The translations under genes and the position numbers were made by a program. From UBA2396 sp038042175 (GTDB taxonomy: Bacteria > Planctomycetota > Phycisphaerae > Phycisphaerales > UBA1924), in assembly GCA_964358855.1 (NCBI GenBank), contig CAYHQQ010000009.1:22478-86477 (forward strand): DNA of 64,000 nucleotides, in the 5' to 3' direction. Every line of letters begins with the position of its first letter. The first letter of the stretch is position 1. This document shows, one piece after another, positions 42,626-51,004 of this stretch. The notes below the pieces were generated by a model. It worked only from the letters and a program-made list of their open reading frames with translations. It was not told the DNA's origin and made no database searches.

Positions 42626-43669
42626 TCAGCTCGCCCGCGCATCGACGGTGACGCACTCACCCACAAGGAGCGGCGCCGTTGTGCCGAAATACCGCCTGTG
42701 CGCGGAATTCACGATCGCCGCCACCAGCTCGGGAAAGCTGAAGCCGGCCTGGCGTGCGGCCATCACGTACGCACCGCCCCAGCCCAGCGAGGCCATCGAG
42801 TTGATCTCCAGAACGAACGGCTCGCCCCGCTCGTCCACGCGGATGTCGACCCGCGCGTAATCGCGGAGATGGCACGCGGCGAACGTGCGGAGCGAGAGAT
42901 CACGCAGCCGATCGGCCAGTTGCTCGCTCACCGGGGCCGGACAGACTCTTGTCGGCTCCTGCTCACTCTTGTGCACCTTGTCGGCGTGGGTCATCATCGC
43001 CTCGTGGCGACCTGTGAAGTCGATTTCAACAAGGGGGAGGCAGATGCCAGGCGTGCTTCCCAGGATTCCCACCGCGATCTCGCGACCCGCGATGTACTCC
43101 TCGACCAGCGCCTCCTGCTGGTAAGTCTCGACGATCGCACGCACGCCCTCGTCGAGCTCGGCCCGGTTGTGCACCAGTTTGAGCCCGAAGCTCGACGACT
43201 CGTGGCGGGGCTTCACCACCAGGGGGAATCGCAGGCCAGAGGCGTCGCCACCAGGTCCGCCCAGAACGGCAAACGCGGGCGTGGGCACTCCGGCCTGGAC
43301 CATCAGGATCTTGGTGATGACCTTGTCGAGCGCCAGGGCGTGCCCCAGCGGGTTCGAGCCCGTGTATGGAATGCCGGCCATTTCCAGCATGGCGGGCACG
43401 TGTGTGTACCGGCAATCGCCCTGAACGCCGTAGGAAAGGTTGAAGGCCATGCCGCCGGGCCTTCCCGTTCGGGCGTCGGGCGCGAGAAAGTCCTTGAGTC
43501 CCGGGAGCATGGTCATGTCGCCCTCGAAGACGCCGACCTCGTGGCCGGCCTCGCGCAGGGCGTCGATGACGCGCTGCACGGACTGCTTGCCGTAGACCTC
43601 GGGAGAGGGACGCCCAAAGGGGGCGATGATTCCGGTATTCTCTCGGTTGCGAACGACTGCGATGCGCAT
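42626..43669 (-). CDS. ATP-grasp ligase, D-alanine-D-alanine-ligase-like
   Basis: 347 aa from the ATG at 43669 (MRIAVVRNRENTGIIAPFGR). ATP-grasp fold of the Ddl type: YTGSNPLGHALALDKVITK, FPLVVKPRHESSSFGLKL, EALVEEYIAGREIAVGILG, and the metal/ATP site RVDIRVDERGEPFVLEINS. The usual Ddl N-terminal motif is diverged, so the amino-acid substrate may not be D-Ala. It sits 35 bases after a 7TM protein of the transglutaminase-associated type, a pairing known for peptide or amino-acid ligases of the envelope, and 79 bases before the aminomutase-pseudopilin gene. Confidence 0.8.
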   Translation of the reverse strand: MRIAVVRNRENTGIIAPFGRPSPEVYGKQSVQRVIDALREAGHEVGVFEGDMTMLPGLKDFLAPDARTGRPGGMAFNLSYGVQGDCRYTHVPAMLEMAGIPYTGSNPLGHALALDKVITKILMVQAGVPTPAFAVLGGPGGDASGLRFPLVVKPRHESSSFGLKLVHNRAELDEGVRAIVETYQQEALVEEYIAGREIAVGILGSTPGICLPLVEIDFTGRHEAMMTHADKVHKSEQEPTRVCPAPVSEQLADRLRDLSLRTFAACHLRDYARVDIRVDERGEPFVLEINSMASLGWGGAYVMAARQAGFSFPELVAAIVNSAHRRYFGTTAPLLVGECVTVDARAS

Positions 43670-43704
43670 CGAAACTCTCCACACAAGGACGTATTGCCGG
43701 CGCC

Positions 43705-44622
43705 TCACGGCGCCGGGGCGGGGGTGGGGATGGGGGCGGGGGCACGGGCCGATTCGGGCTCGGCCGCGGGGACTGCCGCGACGACGACGAGGGGCTCGCG
43801 CCTGGCCTTCTTCTTCTTGACGGGCGCGGGATTGAGGTGCTGGAAGAGGCGCAGGCTGGCGAACTTGCACACGCCGATGACCGCCGCGAGAATCACGAGC
43901 ACCAGCTCTGGGTACCTGACGAGCACATCCTGCACCGTCCCCACCGACGCCATCGCGGTGATGAGAAGGGCGACGCAGACCGTCGCCGAGGCACGCCAGA
44001 CCGCCGACCGAGGACCCTCGCGGCGAAGTGTGGTGGCGAAGGCATCGCCCGTGAGAGTGAGCACGACGACGGGGAAGAACGCCACGCGCTCGATGTGCGG
44101 CACGCCGATCGCCAGGCCGACGAGCATGGCCAGCACGATCATGACCGAGACCGCCACGAGCGTCGCGGCAGAGCGTCCGAAGTACGCAAGGCGCATCGCC
44201 TTGAGCCTGGGCCGCAGCACGACGACCACACCGATGACCAGCGCAAAGAAGGCAACGCCGATCGCCGCACCCGTTACCTGGAACGCGATCGCCAGCAGCA
44301 CCGAGCGGAAGGGTCCCAGCACGCGGATGCCCAAGGTCAGGCGGACGATGACCACGACCAGCGCGCCCACGGGGGCAAAGAGCAGATGGTGCGTCCGCGC
44401 TCGAAGCTCCGGGGGAAGGGAGTCGAACGACAGATAGCGAACCAGGCTTTCGGCACCCGGAAGGGTTGAGCCCTTCCAGAGCATCAGAGCCAGCGGCACC
44501 AGAACGAGCCCCGCGACCACGAGCGACTGGGCGGGCGTGAGCCCGCGTGCCGCACTCGGACGTGATCGGGAGGGGAGAGGTGGGGGAATGTGATTGGCCG
44601 CGTCTTGGGCTTTGATGGACAT
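43705..44622 (-). CDS. 7TM membrane protein of the transglutaminase-associated type
   Basis: 305 aa. Polar N-terminus, then about seven hydrophobic segments (LVVAGLVLVPLALMLW, LLFAPVGALVVVIVRLTLGI, AIGVAFFALVIGVVVVL, LVAVSVMIVLAMLVGLAIGV, ERVAFFPVVVLTLTGDAF, VALLITAMAS, ELVLVILAAVIGVC) and a basic, Pro/Ala-rich tail. The FFPVVVLTLTGDAF region resembles the 7TM domain usually fused to an inactive transglutaminase and found beside ATP-grasp ligases. The transglutaminase part is absent here. A Pro/Glu-rich tail after KKKKARRE would be cytoplasmic. Confidence 0.6.
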   Translation of the reverse strand: MSIKAQDAANHIPPPLPSRSRPSAARGLTPAQSLVVAGLVLVPLALMLWKGSTLPGAESLVRYLSFDSLPPELRARTHHLLFAPVGALVVVIVRLTLGIRVLGPFRSVLLAIAFQVTGAAIGVAFFALVIGVVVVLRPRLKAMRLAYFGRSAATLVAVSVMIVLAMLVGLAIGVPHIERVAFFPVVVLTLTGDAFATTLRREGPRSAVWRASATVCVALLITAMASVGTVQDVLVRYPELVLVILAAVIGVCKFASLRLFQHLNPAPVKKKKARREPLVVVAAVPAAEPESARAPAPIPTPAPAP

Positions 44623-44691
44623 GGAGTTGTGGCCTGTCGCCTCACCACAGGAGAGCGATGCGGCGTCGCGAGTACACCTTGCGCCGTGGAT

Positions 44692-46332
44692 TCAAGGAGA
44701 TTCGACGCCGACCGCCTCAAGTCCGGCTACACCGCCGTCCCGCCTGGGGTCGGCGGCGGCGGAGAGTTGGCCCGACTCGTCCCATTGAAGGGCCTGGACC
44801 GCGCCGAGCTTGTAGTTGAGATGAGGCAGCGATTTGACCGGTCCGACCTCCCGGGCCAGCGCCGCGCCAACTTCGATGGGCGCGGAGCGTTCGAGCCAGA
44901 CGGGTCCGGAGATCAGAGCGTGGGCTCGCGGCGCCACGACGGCTTCGGCGACCAAAAGGCCCCGATCGAGCACGCCGCTGATGACCTGAACCACCGAAGA
45001 CGTGATGCGACGGCTGCCGGCCGAGCCCAGCGCCAGGAGCGGACGCCCCTCCTGGTCCAGCACGAGGGTCGGGGCGGCGTTTGACTGGGGCAGACTGCCC
45101 GGGCCCAGGCGATAGGGGTGAGGCGAGCGCGGGCAGGTGCTCAGGTAGTTGTTGTACACGAATCCAAGCTCGGGATTTGCGACCTTGGCCCCAAAGACCG
45201 ACTGGATGGACTGGGTCAGGGAGACAACGTTGCCCTGTGGGTCCGCGGCGCACAGGTGCGTCGTGTTGCCGTCCTCTCCCATGGTGTCGCGAACACGCTC
45301 GGGCTCGCGATGTTCGCGAATATCTTCCACGAGGCGCTGGGACCGCTGGGCCGAGACCATCCACCGCGCGATCGAGGGTGACATGTCCAGAGGGTGGTCG
45401 GGCCAGCGTTCACGCTCGCGAAAGGCCGCCCGGGTGCTCTGGGCGACGTAGACGTGCCAGGAGGCCAGGTCGTCCTTGGGCCGCAGGAGCCCTTCGAGGA
45501 TCCGCAGGGCAAGCAGCACCTGCGCTCCGCCGCCCGGCGGCGGGATCGAGACAACCCGGCGTCCGCGGTACTCGATCTCCATCGGCTCTCGCTCGACGGG
45601 AAGTGACAGGTCCTTGAGATCGGCGGCGTCGATCAGCCCGCCGCGTAGCTCCATGTCGCGGGTGATGGCGCGGGCGATCTCGCCCTCGTAGAAATCCCGC
45701 ACGCCGTGGAGGGCGAGCCGCTCGAGCGTTCTGCCCAGGACGGGCTGACGAAAGCAGAACCCGACACGGTGGGGCGCGCCGTCCTCGCCGAAAAAGAGTC
45801 GCGATTCCTGAGAGTCTGGGGCGAAGAATGGCGCGGTCCACTTGAGGAGCCTGCGCTGCAGTCTGGTGATAGCGTACCCCTCAAACGCCAGACGCATCGC
45901 CGGACCGAGCACCGTCGCCAGCGAGAGTGTGCCAAAGCGCCGCAGGGCCTCATCGAGCGTGGCTGGTGTCGAGGGCACCGTGGTCGATCGGATGCCGCGC
46001 TGCTGGGCCCTTGGCCCCACGAGCTTTCGAGTGAGTGATGCCGGTGCGTGCGAGTGCCCGTCGAGCACGAGGCGTCGCGGCCCGTTCTTTCCGCCCGCCA
46101 GGTGGATCAGCATCGTGGTCTGGCCGCCCAGCCCCGATTCTCCCGGCTCGCAGACACCCAGGGCCCAGGCGGCGGCACAAGCGGCGTCGACCGCGTTGCC
46201 CCCCAAACGGAGCATCTCCTGGCCCGCGCTTGCGGCCAAGGGGTGGGCGGCAGCAACCCCGCATGTCCACCCGGCGGGCCGGCGGATTGCGCGATCTTGC
46301 CCCAGGGGGCGATGTGTGGCAAGAGGAATCAT
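44692..46332 (-). CDS. Gamma-glutamyltransferase family protein
   Basis: 546 aa from the ATG at 46332 (46362 is an alternative). Ntn-hydrolase of the GGT family: AAHPLAASAGQEMLRLGGNA, VDAACAAAWALGVCEPGESG, then the self-cleavage site DGNTTHLCAAD with catalytic T357 (TTH), and VFGAKVANPELGFVYNNYL. The small-subunit end carries SLPQSNAAPTLVL and GSAGSRRI. No signal peptide is visible, so a cytosolic enzyme is likely. It cleaves or transfers gamma-glutamyl groups; the substrate is not predictable. It is 69 bases upstream of the 7TM gene on the same strand, so the two may be co-transcribed. Confidence 0.88.
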   Translation of the reverse strand: MIPLATHRPLGQDRAIRRPAGWTCGVAAAHPLAASAGQEMLRLGGNAVDAACAAAWALGVCEPGESGLGGQTTMLIHLAGGKNGPRRLVLDGHSHAPASLTRKLVGPRAQQRGIRSTTVPSTPATLDEALRRFGTLSLATVLGPAMRLAFEGYAITRLQRRLLKWTAPFFAPDSQESRLFFGEDGAPHRVGFCFRQPVLGRTLERLALHGVRDFYEGEIARAITRDMELRGGLIDAADLKDLSLPVEREPMEIEYRGRRVVSIPPPGGGAQVLLALRILEGLLRPKDDLASWHVYVAQSTRAAFRERERWPDHPLDMSPSIARWMVSAQRSQRLVEDIREHREPERVRDTMGEDGNTTHLCAADPQGNVVSLTQSIQSVFGAKVANPELGFVYNNYLSTCPRSPHPYRLGPGSLPQSNAAPTLVLDQEGRPLLALGSAGSRRITSSVVQVISGVLDRGLLVAEAVVAPRAHALISGPVWLERSAPIEVGAALAREVGPVKSLPHLNYKLGAVQALQWDESGQLSAAADPRRDGGVAGLEAVGVESP

Positions 46333-46488
46333 GGCGGCGGGTGATGCGGGGATCGATCGCACGAACTACCCGATAGGAGCGTCGAAGGCCCGGGGAAATA
46401 CACCCCGGCGCATCAGAATACCGTCCGCCATGGCTGGCCAGCGTCGAGCAAGAGGCCGCCGACCTCCCGAACGTGCTTGTTTGGGGAA

Positions 46489-47448
46489 TCAGGGCTTGGT
46501 TGCCGTAATGTTGGCGCTGGTGACATAGTCGCCAATGCGTTCGCCCTTGGGGAGCTTTGCGATGATCGCGCGGTAAAGCGGGTCCTGCCAGTCGGTCATG
46601 GCGTCGATGTAGTCGCCCTTGCGCTCGATGCGGATGTCGGTGAGGCCGGCCTTGCGGGCGAAACCCTCGATCAGGCCGATGAGCGATGCGCCGGCGATGC
46701 AGCCGACCAGCGCCTCGGCGTCGGTTCGCACGTCCTGGGGCAGGGTGCGAAGGAGCACCAGGTCGGAGACGGCGACGCGCCCGCCCGGCTTGAGCACTCG
46801 GGCGATCTCCTTCCACACCCGGGGCTGGTCGGGCGAGAGATTGAGCACGCAGTTGGAGATGACCACATCGACGCTGGCATCGCCCGCGGGGATGTTCTCG
46901 ATCTCGCCCAGGCGGAACTCGACGTTGTCCAGGTTGGTCTGGGCGCTGTAGCCCACGGCGTTGGTCCGTGCCTTGGAGATCATGGTGCTGGTCATGTCGA
47001 CGCCGATGACGCGCCCGGTGGGGCCGACCTTTGCTCCGGCGATGAAGCAGTCAAAGCCGCCGCCCGAACCAAGGTCCAGGACCACCTCGCCCGCGCGAAG
47101 CGACGCGAGCGCTGTTGGATTCCCGCAGGAAAGTCCCATGTTCGCCGCGTCGGGCGAGGTCTGCAATTCGGACTTGGAATAGCCGATCGCCAGGGCGAGC
47201 TCGCCCGGTGTGAATGTCGAAGGGCCGCAGCATCCACCGCCCGACACGGGCGGCGTGCAGCATCCAGAGGACGCGACGGGCTTGGACGTTTCTTTCGCCG
47301 CAGACCAGGTGCCGCTCTGGGCGATCTTGGAATATCCGGTGCGAACGGCCTCGCGGACGGCGTCGGCCTTGCTCGCCGAGTCGGTGGCGCCGCAGCAGGA
47401 CGGACCGCAGCAGGACTTGGCGGACTTGATTGTGTCGTTGGTGTTCAT
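46489..47448 (-). CDS. arsM: Arsenite S-adenosylmethionine methyltransferase ArsM
   Basis: 319 aa; ATG at 47448 with AAGGAG upstream. A Cys-rich leader (SCCGPSCC, SGCCTPP, GGCCGPS) is followed by the Rossmann methyltransferase: EVVLDLGSGGGFDCF (SAM site), GVDMTSTMISKAR, and the arsenic-binding cysteines in NMGLSCGNP and ISNCVLNLS. It methylates As(III) for detoxification. It is the last gene of arsR-arsC-arsM and overlaps arsC by four bases. A GC hairpin at 46390-46408 (CCGGGG/CCCCGG) behind it could be the operon end. Confidence 0.94.
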   Translation of the reverse strand: MNTNDTIKSAKSCCGPSCCGATDSASKADAVREAVRTGYSKIAQSGTWSAAKETSKPVASSGCCTPPVSGGGCCGPSTFTPGELALAIGYSKSELQTSPDAANMGLSCGNPTALASLRAGEVVLDLGSGGGFDCFIAGAKVGPTGRVIGVDMTSTMISKARTNAVGYSAQTNLDNVEFRLGEIENIPAGDASVDVVISNCVLNLSPDQPRVWKEIARVLKPGGRVAVSDLVLLRTLPQDVRTDAEALVGCIAGASLIGLIEGFARKAGLTDIRIERKGDYIDAMTDWQDPLYRAIIAKLPKGERIGDYVTSANITATKP

Positions 47449-47945
47449 GGGGACTCCTTGTTGGTGGTGCTGAGTGTCCGGGGAGATGGGTCGGGGGCCG
47501 CGAGGGCGCCGGGGAGGGTCTCGACGAACTGGCGGATCTGGTCGCGAACGCGCCGGTAGTGGGGCATCGCCTCCTCGTCGCTGGCGGCGTTCATCGCCAG
47601 GCGGGGCGGGTCGTCGAACGAAACGTGCAGGACGCGCGTGGCGCCGGGGAAGACCGGACAGGACTCGTGAGCGGCATCGCAGACAGTGACGACGTAATCG
47701 AACGGAACGCCGATATCGATCGGGCGTTTGGAAGTGTGGCGGCTGATGTCGATGCCGACCTCGGCCATCGCCCGCATCGCCAGGGGGTTGAGCCCCTGGG
47801 GGTGAGTCCCGGCGGAGTACGCGTCGACCGTGGTTGCACGCAGCGCTCGGGCGAAGCCCTCGGCCATCTGGCTCCGGCACGAGTTGCCGGTGCAGAGAAA
47901 GAGCACGCGGGGGCGTGTGTCGGTTGTGCCCTGGGGGTCAGCCAC
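47445..47945 (-). CDS. arsC: Arsenate reductase, low-molecular-weight-phosphatase type
   Basis: 166 aa from the GTG at 47945 (GGGGAG upstream), which overlaps the arsR stop by eight bases. The active-site loop CTGNSCR (C18 to R24, CX5R) opens the protein, the shuttle cysteines C89 and C96 sit in VCDAAHESCP, and the general acid Asp is in SFDDPP. This is the thioredoxin-linked, three-cysteine class. It reduces arsenate to arsenite for ArsM; no efflux pump gene is adjacent. Confidence 0.93.
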   Translation of the reverse strand: MADPQGTTDTRPRVLFLCTGNSCRSQMAEGFARALRATTVDAYSAGTHPQGLNPLAMRAMAEVGIDISRHTSKRPIDIGVPFDYVVTVCDAAHESCPVFPGATRVLHVSFDDPPRLAMNAASDEEAMPHYRRVRDQIRQFVETLPGALAAPDPSPRTLSTTNKESP

Positions 47946-48318
47946 AGCAACTCCCCTTTCCGCCGGTGCCCGGGCAGCACTGGTCGAGGGCGTCGGCCAG
48001 GGCACGGAGCATTCCCGTCAGCTCGCGGAAGCGGACGGAATAGAAGACGGTGCGTCCCTCCTTGCGGGCCTCGAGGATTCCGGCGCCCGCCATGAGGGTG
48101 AGATGGCGCGAAACGACCGAGAGATCGACCGAGCAGCACCCCGCCACCTCGCCCACCGAGCACGCCCTGCCGCACTTGGCCAGGCAGGCCAGGAGGACCA
48201 GGCGTGTGGGGTCGGAGAGGGCCCTAAAGAGCGAGGCGTCGAGGCTCTGGTCGATCTTGCCGGGCCTCCTGGCCGCCTGCTTTGGGGTGAGATTTCGTCG
48301 TGTGCGTACTTGCGTCAT
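47938..48318 (-). CDS. arsR: ArsR-family arsenic-responsive repressor
   Basis: 126 aa. Winged-helix repressor: LFRALSDPTRLVLLACLAK, recognition helix VDLSVVSRHLTLM, wing KEGRTVFYSV. Metal-sensing cysteines are in CGRACSVGEVAGCC and in the tail DQCCPGTGGKGSCCG. Probably autoregulates the operon through the palindrome over its own start codon. Confidence 0.93.
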   Translation of the reverse strand: MTQVRTRRNLTPKQAARRPGKIDQSLDASLFRALSDPTRLVLLACLAKCGRACSVGEVAGCCSVDLSVVSRHLTLMAGAGILEARKEGRTVFYSVRFRELTGMLRALADALDQCCPGTGGKGSCCG

Positions 48319-48352
48319 TATGCAAGTATAGCGTCCGACCGGGCGGGGTCAA
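48307..48352 (-). promoter_or_regulatory. arsR promoter and operator, apparently leaderless
   Basis: On the minus strand TTGACC (48352-48347), 16-base spacer, TATACT (48330-48325). The start ATG (48318) lies only six bases after the -10 box, so transcription should begin at or next to the A of the ATG. The inverted repeat TACTTGC-N8-GCAAGTA (48307-48313 and 48322-48328) spans -10 and start codon and is the likely ArsR site. Confidence 0.75.
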
Positions 48353-48416
48353 GCCCGTCGGGACTGCGTGGGGCAGGGGCCTTTGCGGCAGGAGTGCTTT
48401 CGGCTAGACTCCCGCC

Positions 48417-49451
48417 ATGAGACATCGCGACCCCCAGCCTGTCATCGATCACTTTGTCGCCCTCGCACTGTCGCACATCGACCGCGAGTTCCCAAACAAG
48501 CTCGACCACGTGATGAACGACGCGACGGAGATCAGGTCCCCGCGTCAGCTCCACCCGATCTTCTACGGCTCGTTCGACTGGCACTCGTGCGTCCACGGGC
48601 ACTGGCTCCTGATCCGCGCGCTTCGCCTGTACCCGACGCTCGCGCAGGGCGCCGAACTCCGCACGCTCCTGGACAAGCGGTTCACGCCCCAGGGGGTGGC
48701 GGCGGAGGTGGCGTACCTCGCCCGCCCGCTGCGGGGGACGTTCGAGCGAACCTACGGCTGGGCGTGGCTGCTCAAGCTCGCCGCCGAGCTGCGGCTTGGG
48801 GTCGCCAAGGACTCGCACGCCGACACACCCGCGGCGTTTGCGCGATGGCAAGGTGTCTTGCAGCCGCTGATCGACGCGTTCGTCCAGCGATTCCTGACCT
48901 ATCTCCCCAAGGCCACCTATCCGATCCGCGTGGGCACGCACAACAACACGGCCTTTGCGCTCGCGCTTGCGGTCGACTACGCCCGGGCCGCCGCGCACAA
49001 GCCGCTCGAGGAGATGCTCGCGTCCAAGGCTCGCGCGTGGTACCTCAAGGACGCAAACTACCCCGCGTGGGAGCCCGACGGCACCGACTTTCTTTCGCCA
49101 GGGCTCATGGAGGCCGAGTGCATGCGCCGGGTGCTTCCGGTCGCTGAGTTTGCCGCGTGGTTCAACCGCTTTCTGCCCGGGCTTGGCGGGCGCGAGCCCA
49201 TGACGCTGTTCACGCCCGCCACCGTCAGCGACCGCACCGACGGACAGATCACCCATCTCGACGGGCTCAATCTGTCCAGGGCGTGGTGTTTCCGATCGCT
49301 GGCGGGGGCGCTTCCCGCGGGCGATCCGCGCCGCGCCATCCTCGAGCAGGGGGCGAGCACCCATCTGGAATCGGCCTTGCCTCATGTCAGCGGCGACTAC
49401 ATGGGTGAGCACTGGCTGGCGACCTTTGCGCTGCTGGCGATGACCGAGTAG
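48417..49451 (+). CDS. DUF2891 family protein
   Basis: 344 aa. Soluble, no signal peptide. Family hallmarks include the opening FDWHSCVHGHWLLIR with conserved His residues, RTFERTYGWAWLL-type helix (here GTFERTYGWAWLLKLA), PIRVGTHNNTAFALALA, and PGLMEAECMRRVLP with EHWLATFAL at the end. The alpha/alpha-toroid look and paired His/Trp suggest a glycan- or lyase-type enzyme, but the family is uncharacterised. It diverges from arsR; no operon partner is evident. Confidence 0.8.
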   Translation: MRHRDPQPVIDHFVALALSHIDREFPNKLDHVMNDATEIRSPRQLHPIFYGSFDWHSCVHGHWLLIRALRLYPTLAQGAELRTLLDKRFTPQGVAAEVAYLARPLRGTFERTYGWAWLLKLAAELRLGVAKDSHADTPAAFARWQGVLQPLIDAFVQRFLTYLPKATYPIRVGTHNNTAFALALAVDYARAAAHKPLEEMLASKARAWYLKDANYPAWEPDGTDFLSPGLMEAECMRRVLPVAEFAAWFNRFLPGLGGREPMTLFTPATVSDRTDGQITHLDGLNLSRAWCFRSLAGALPAGDPRRAILEQGASTHLESALPHVSGDYMGEHWLATFALLAMTE

Positions 49452-49575
49452 TGGCATGGGCATCCTGCCCATGATTCGTTGCTCGCGCGCGCCTGCCGCC
49501 GCTGAGTCCAGGAAAGGCAGAAGACACGAGATGGAAGCCTGTGCCACTCAATCACGGGCTGGAAGCGCGTGCCAC
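49451..49575. repeat. Palindromic TGGCATGGGCATCCTGCCCA-type repeat
   Basis: GTGGCATGGGCATCCTGCCC (ATG follows) at 49451-49473 forms a hairpin CATGGGCA/TGCCCATG. At 49532-49547 and 49560-49575 the related GGAAGCCTGTGCCACT and TGGAAGCGCGTGCCAC occur. The last unit overlaps the 3' end of the efflux outer-membrane gene and encodes its final residues. Repeats of this style are typical of planctomycete intergenic regions. Confidence 0.7.
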
Positions 49576-50991
49576 GTCGGGTGTCCACCCGCCGCCCAGG
49601 GACTTGTAGAGCGCGACCAGATTCGTGCCCACCACGGTCTGGCTCTGTGTCAGGGCGGCCTGAGTCGAGTAGAGCTGGCGCTGGGCGCTGAGCACGTTGA
49701 GGAAGTCCGACCGACCCGCGGTGTAGAGCTGCAGCGAGAGGTCGACCGCCTGCCGGTTGGCCTCGACCGACTCGATGAGTGCGGCCCGACGCTGCTGCTC
49801 GCGCGTGAAGTTCACCAGGGCGGTCTCCACGTCCTGGAGCGCCACCAGCACGCTGGCGCGGTACGCCAGGAGCGCCTGATCGGCGGCGGCCCGGGCCTGC
49901 TCGATGTTTCCTTCGATCCGCCCGCCCGAGAAGATCGGAAGGCTGGCGGCGGGGCCGATCGACCAGTATCGGTCGGCGAGCGTTCCCAGCGACGCGACGC
50001 GATTGCCCTGCGTGCCCAGCGATCCCGTCAGCGAGAATCTGGGGTACTGGTCGGCGATCGCGACACCGATCCGGGCGGTGGCGGCGCGAAGGTCCGCCTG
50101 GGCCCTTTGGATGTCGGGGCGACGAAGCAGCAGTTCCGAGGGCAGGCCGATGGGCACCTCGCTGGGAGGCACCGCGGCGTCCGACGGGGCGTCCGATGAG
50201 AGCTCGGCGAGCAGCTCGCCGGGCGTGCGTCCGAGCAGAACGCTCAGGGCGTAGATCGACGCGTGGATCTGGGCGTCGTATCCGGGGAGCTGCGAGCTGG
50301 TCTGCGTCAGGTTGGCCTTGGCGTTGACCACGTCGAGGGCGCCGATGAACCCGGCGTCGAATCGCTGCTGGGTGAGGTCGAGCGAGGCCTGTTGGGCCTC
50401 GAGATTCTGGCGCGTGATCGCCAGTTGCCGCTGGGCGCCGCGGAGATCCAGGTACGTCGTCGCGACCTCGCCGGCGATCGTGACCATCACCGCGTCGCGG
50501 TCGAAGAGGGCCGAGTCGATCTGGGCGTCGGCCGCCTCGACGCCCCGCCGGACGCCGCCGAAGATATCCAGCTCCCACGTCGCGTCGAATCCGGCGCGGA
50601 AGAGGTTGCCTGTCCGCCCGCCCGAGCGGCTTCGCGAGGCGTTCACCGAGGCATCGACCGACGGGTAGAGCCCGCTTCCCGCGACGGTGCGGGCGGCGCG
50701 GGCCTGGCGCACGATGGTGTCGGACTGGGCCAGCGTCAGATTGCCCGCCGCGGCGCGTTCGATGAGCGACGTGAGCACGGGATCGTTGAACTGCGTCCAC
50801 CACGCCGCGATATCGGCGGGTCCCGGGACCGGAGTGCTGGTGACTCCCGCGGACGAGGCGGACGTCCCCAGGCCGGCCCAGGACTCGGGCGTTTGGGCCT
50901 GAGGCTCTTTGAAGTCGGGGCCCACGGTGCAGCCGGCAAGCGTGAGGCACGGGGCGAGCAGGAGCGCGAGTGTGGGATTCGTGTGTTTCAT
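49552..50991 (-). CDS. RND/MacAB-type efflux outer-membrane lipoprotein
   Basis: 479 aa from the ATG at 50991. Lipobox LTLAGC at about residue 21 marks a lipoprotein. Two repeated coiled-coil halves (each a ~55-residue TolC-like hairpin: LAQSDTIVRQARAARTVAG and VQLRGAQ-like DLRGAQRQLAITRQNLEAQ) and the FRAGFDATWELDIFGGVRR strand are typical of NodT/OprM factors. It forms the outer-membrane exit duct for the adaptor and ABC proteins encoded upstream. The last residues (DVARASSP) are shaped by a repeat. Confidence 0.93.
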   Translation of the reverse strand: MKHTNPTLALLLAPCLTLAGCTVGPDFKEPQAQTPESWAGLGTSASSAGVTSTPVPGPADIAAWWTQFNDPVLTSLIERAAAGNLTLAQSDTIVRQARAARTVAGSGLYPSVDASVNASRSRSGGRTGNLFRAGFDATWELDIFGGVRRGVEAADAQIDSALFDRDAVMVTIAGEVATTYLDLRGAQRQLAITRQNLEAQQASLDLTQQRFDAGFIGALDVVNAKANLTQTSSQLPGYDAQIHASIYALSVLLGRTPGELLAELSSDAPSDAAVPPSEVPIGLPSELLLRRPDIQRAQADLRAATARIGVAIADQYPRFSLTGSLGTQGNRVASLGTLADRYWSIGPAASLPIFSGGRIEGNIEQARAAADQALLAYRASVLVALQDVETALVNFTREQQRRAALIESVEANRQAVDLSLQLYTAGRSDFLNVLSAQRQLYSTQAALTQSQTVVGTNLVALYKSLGGGWTPDVARASSP

Positions 50992-51004
50992 GGCGAGAGG
51001 GTCC

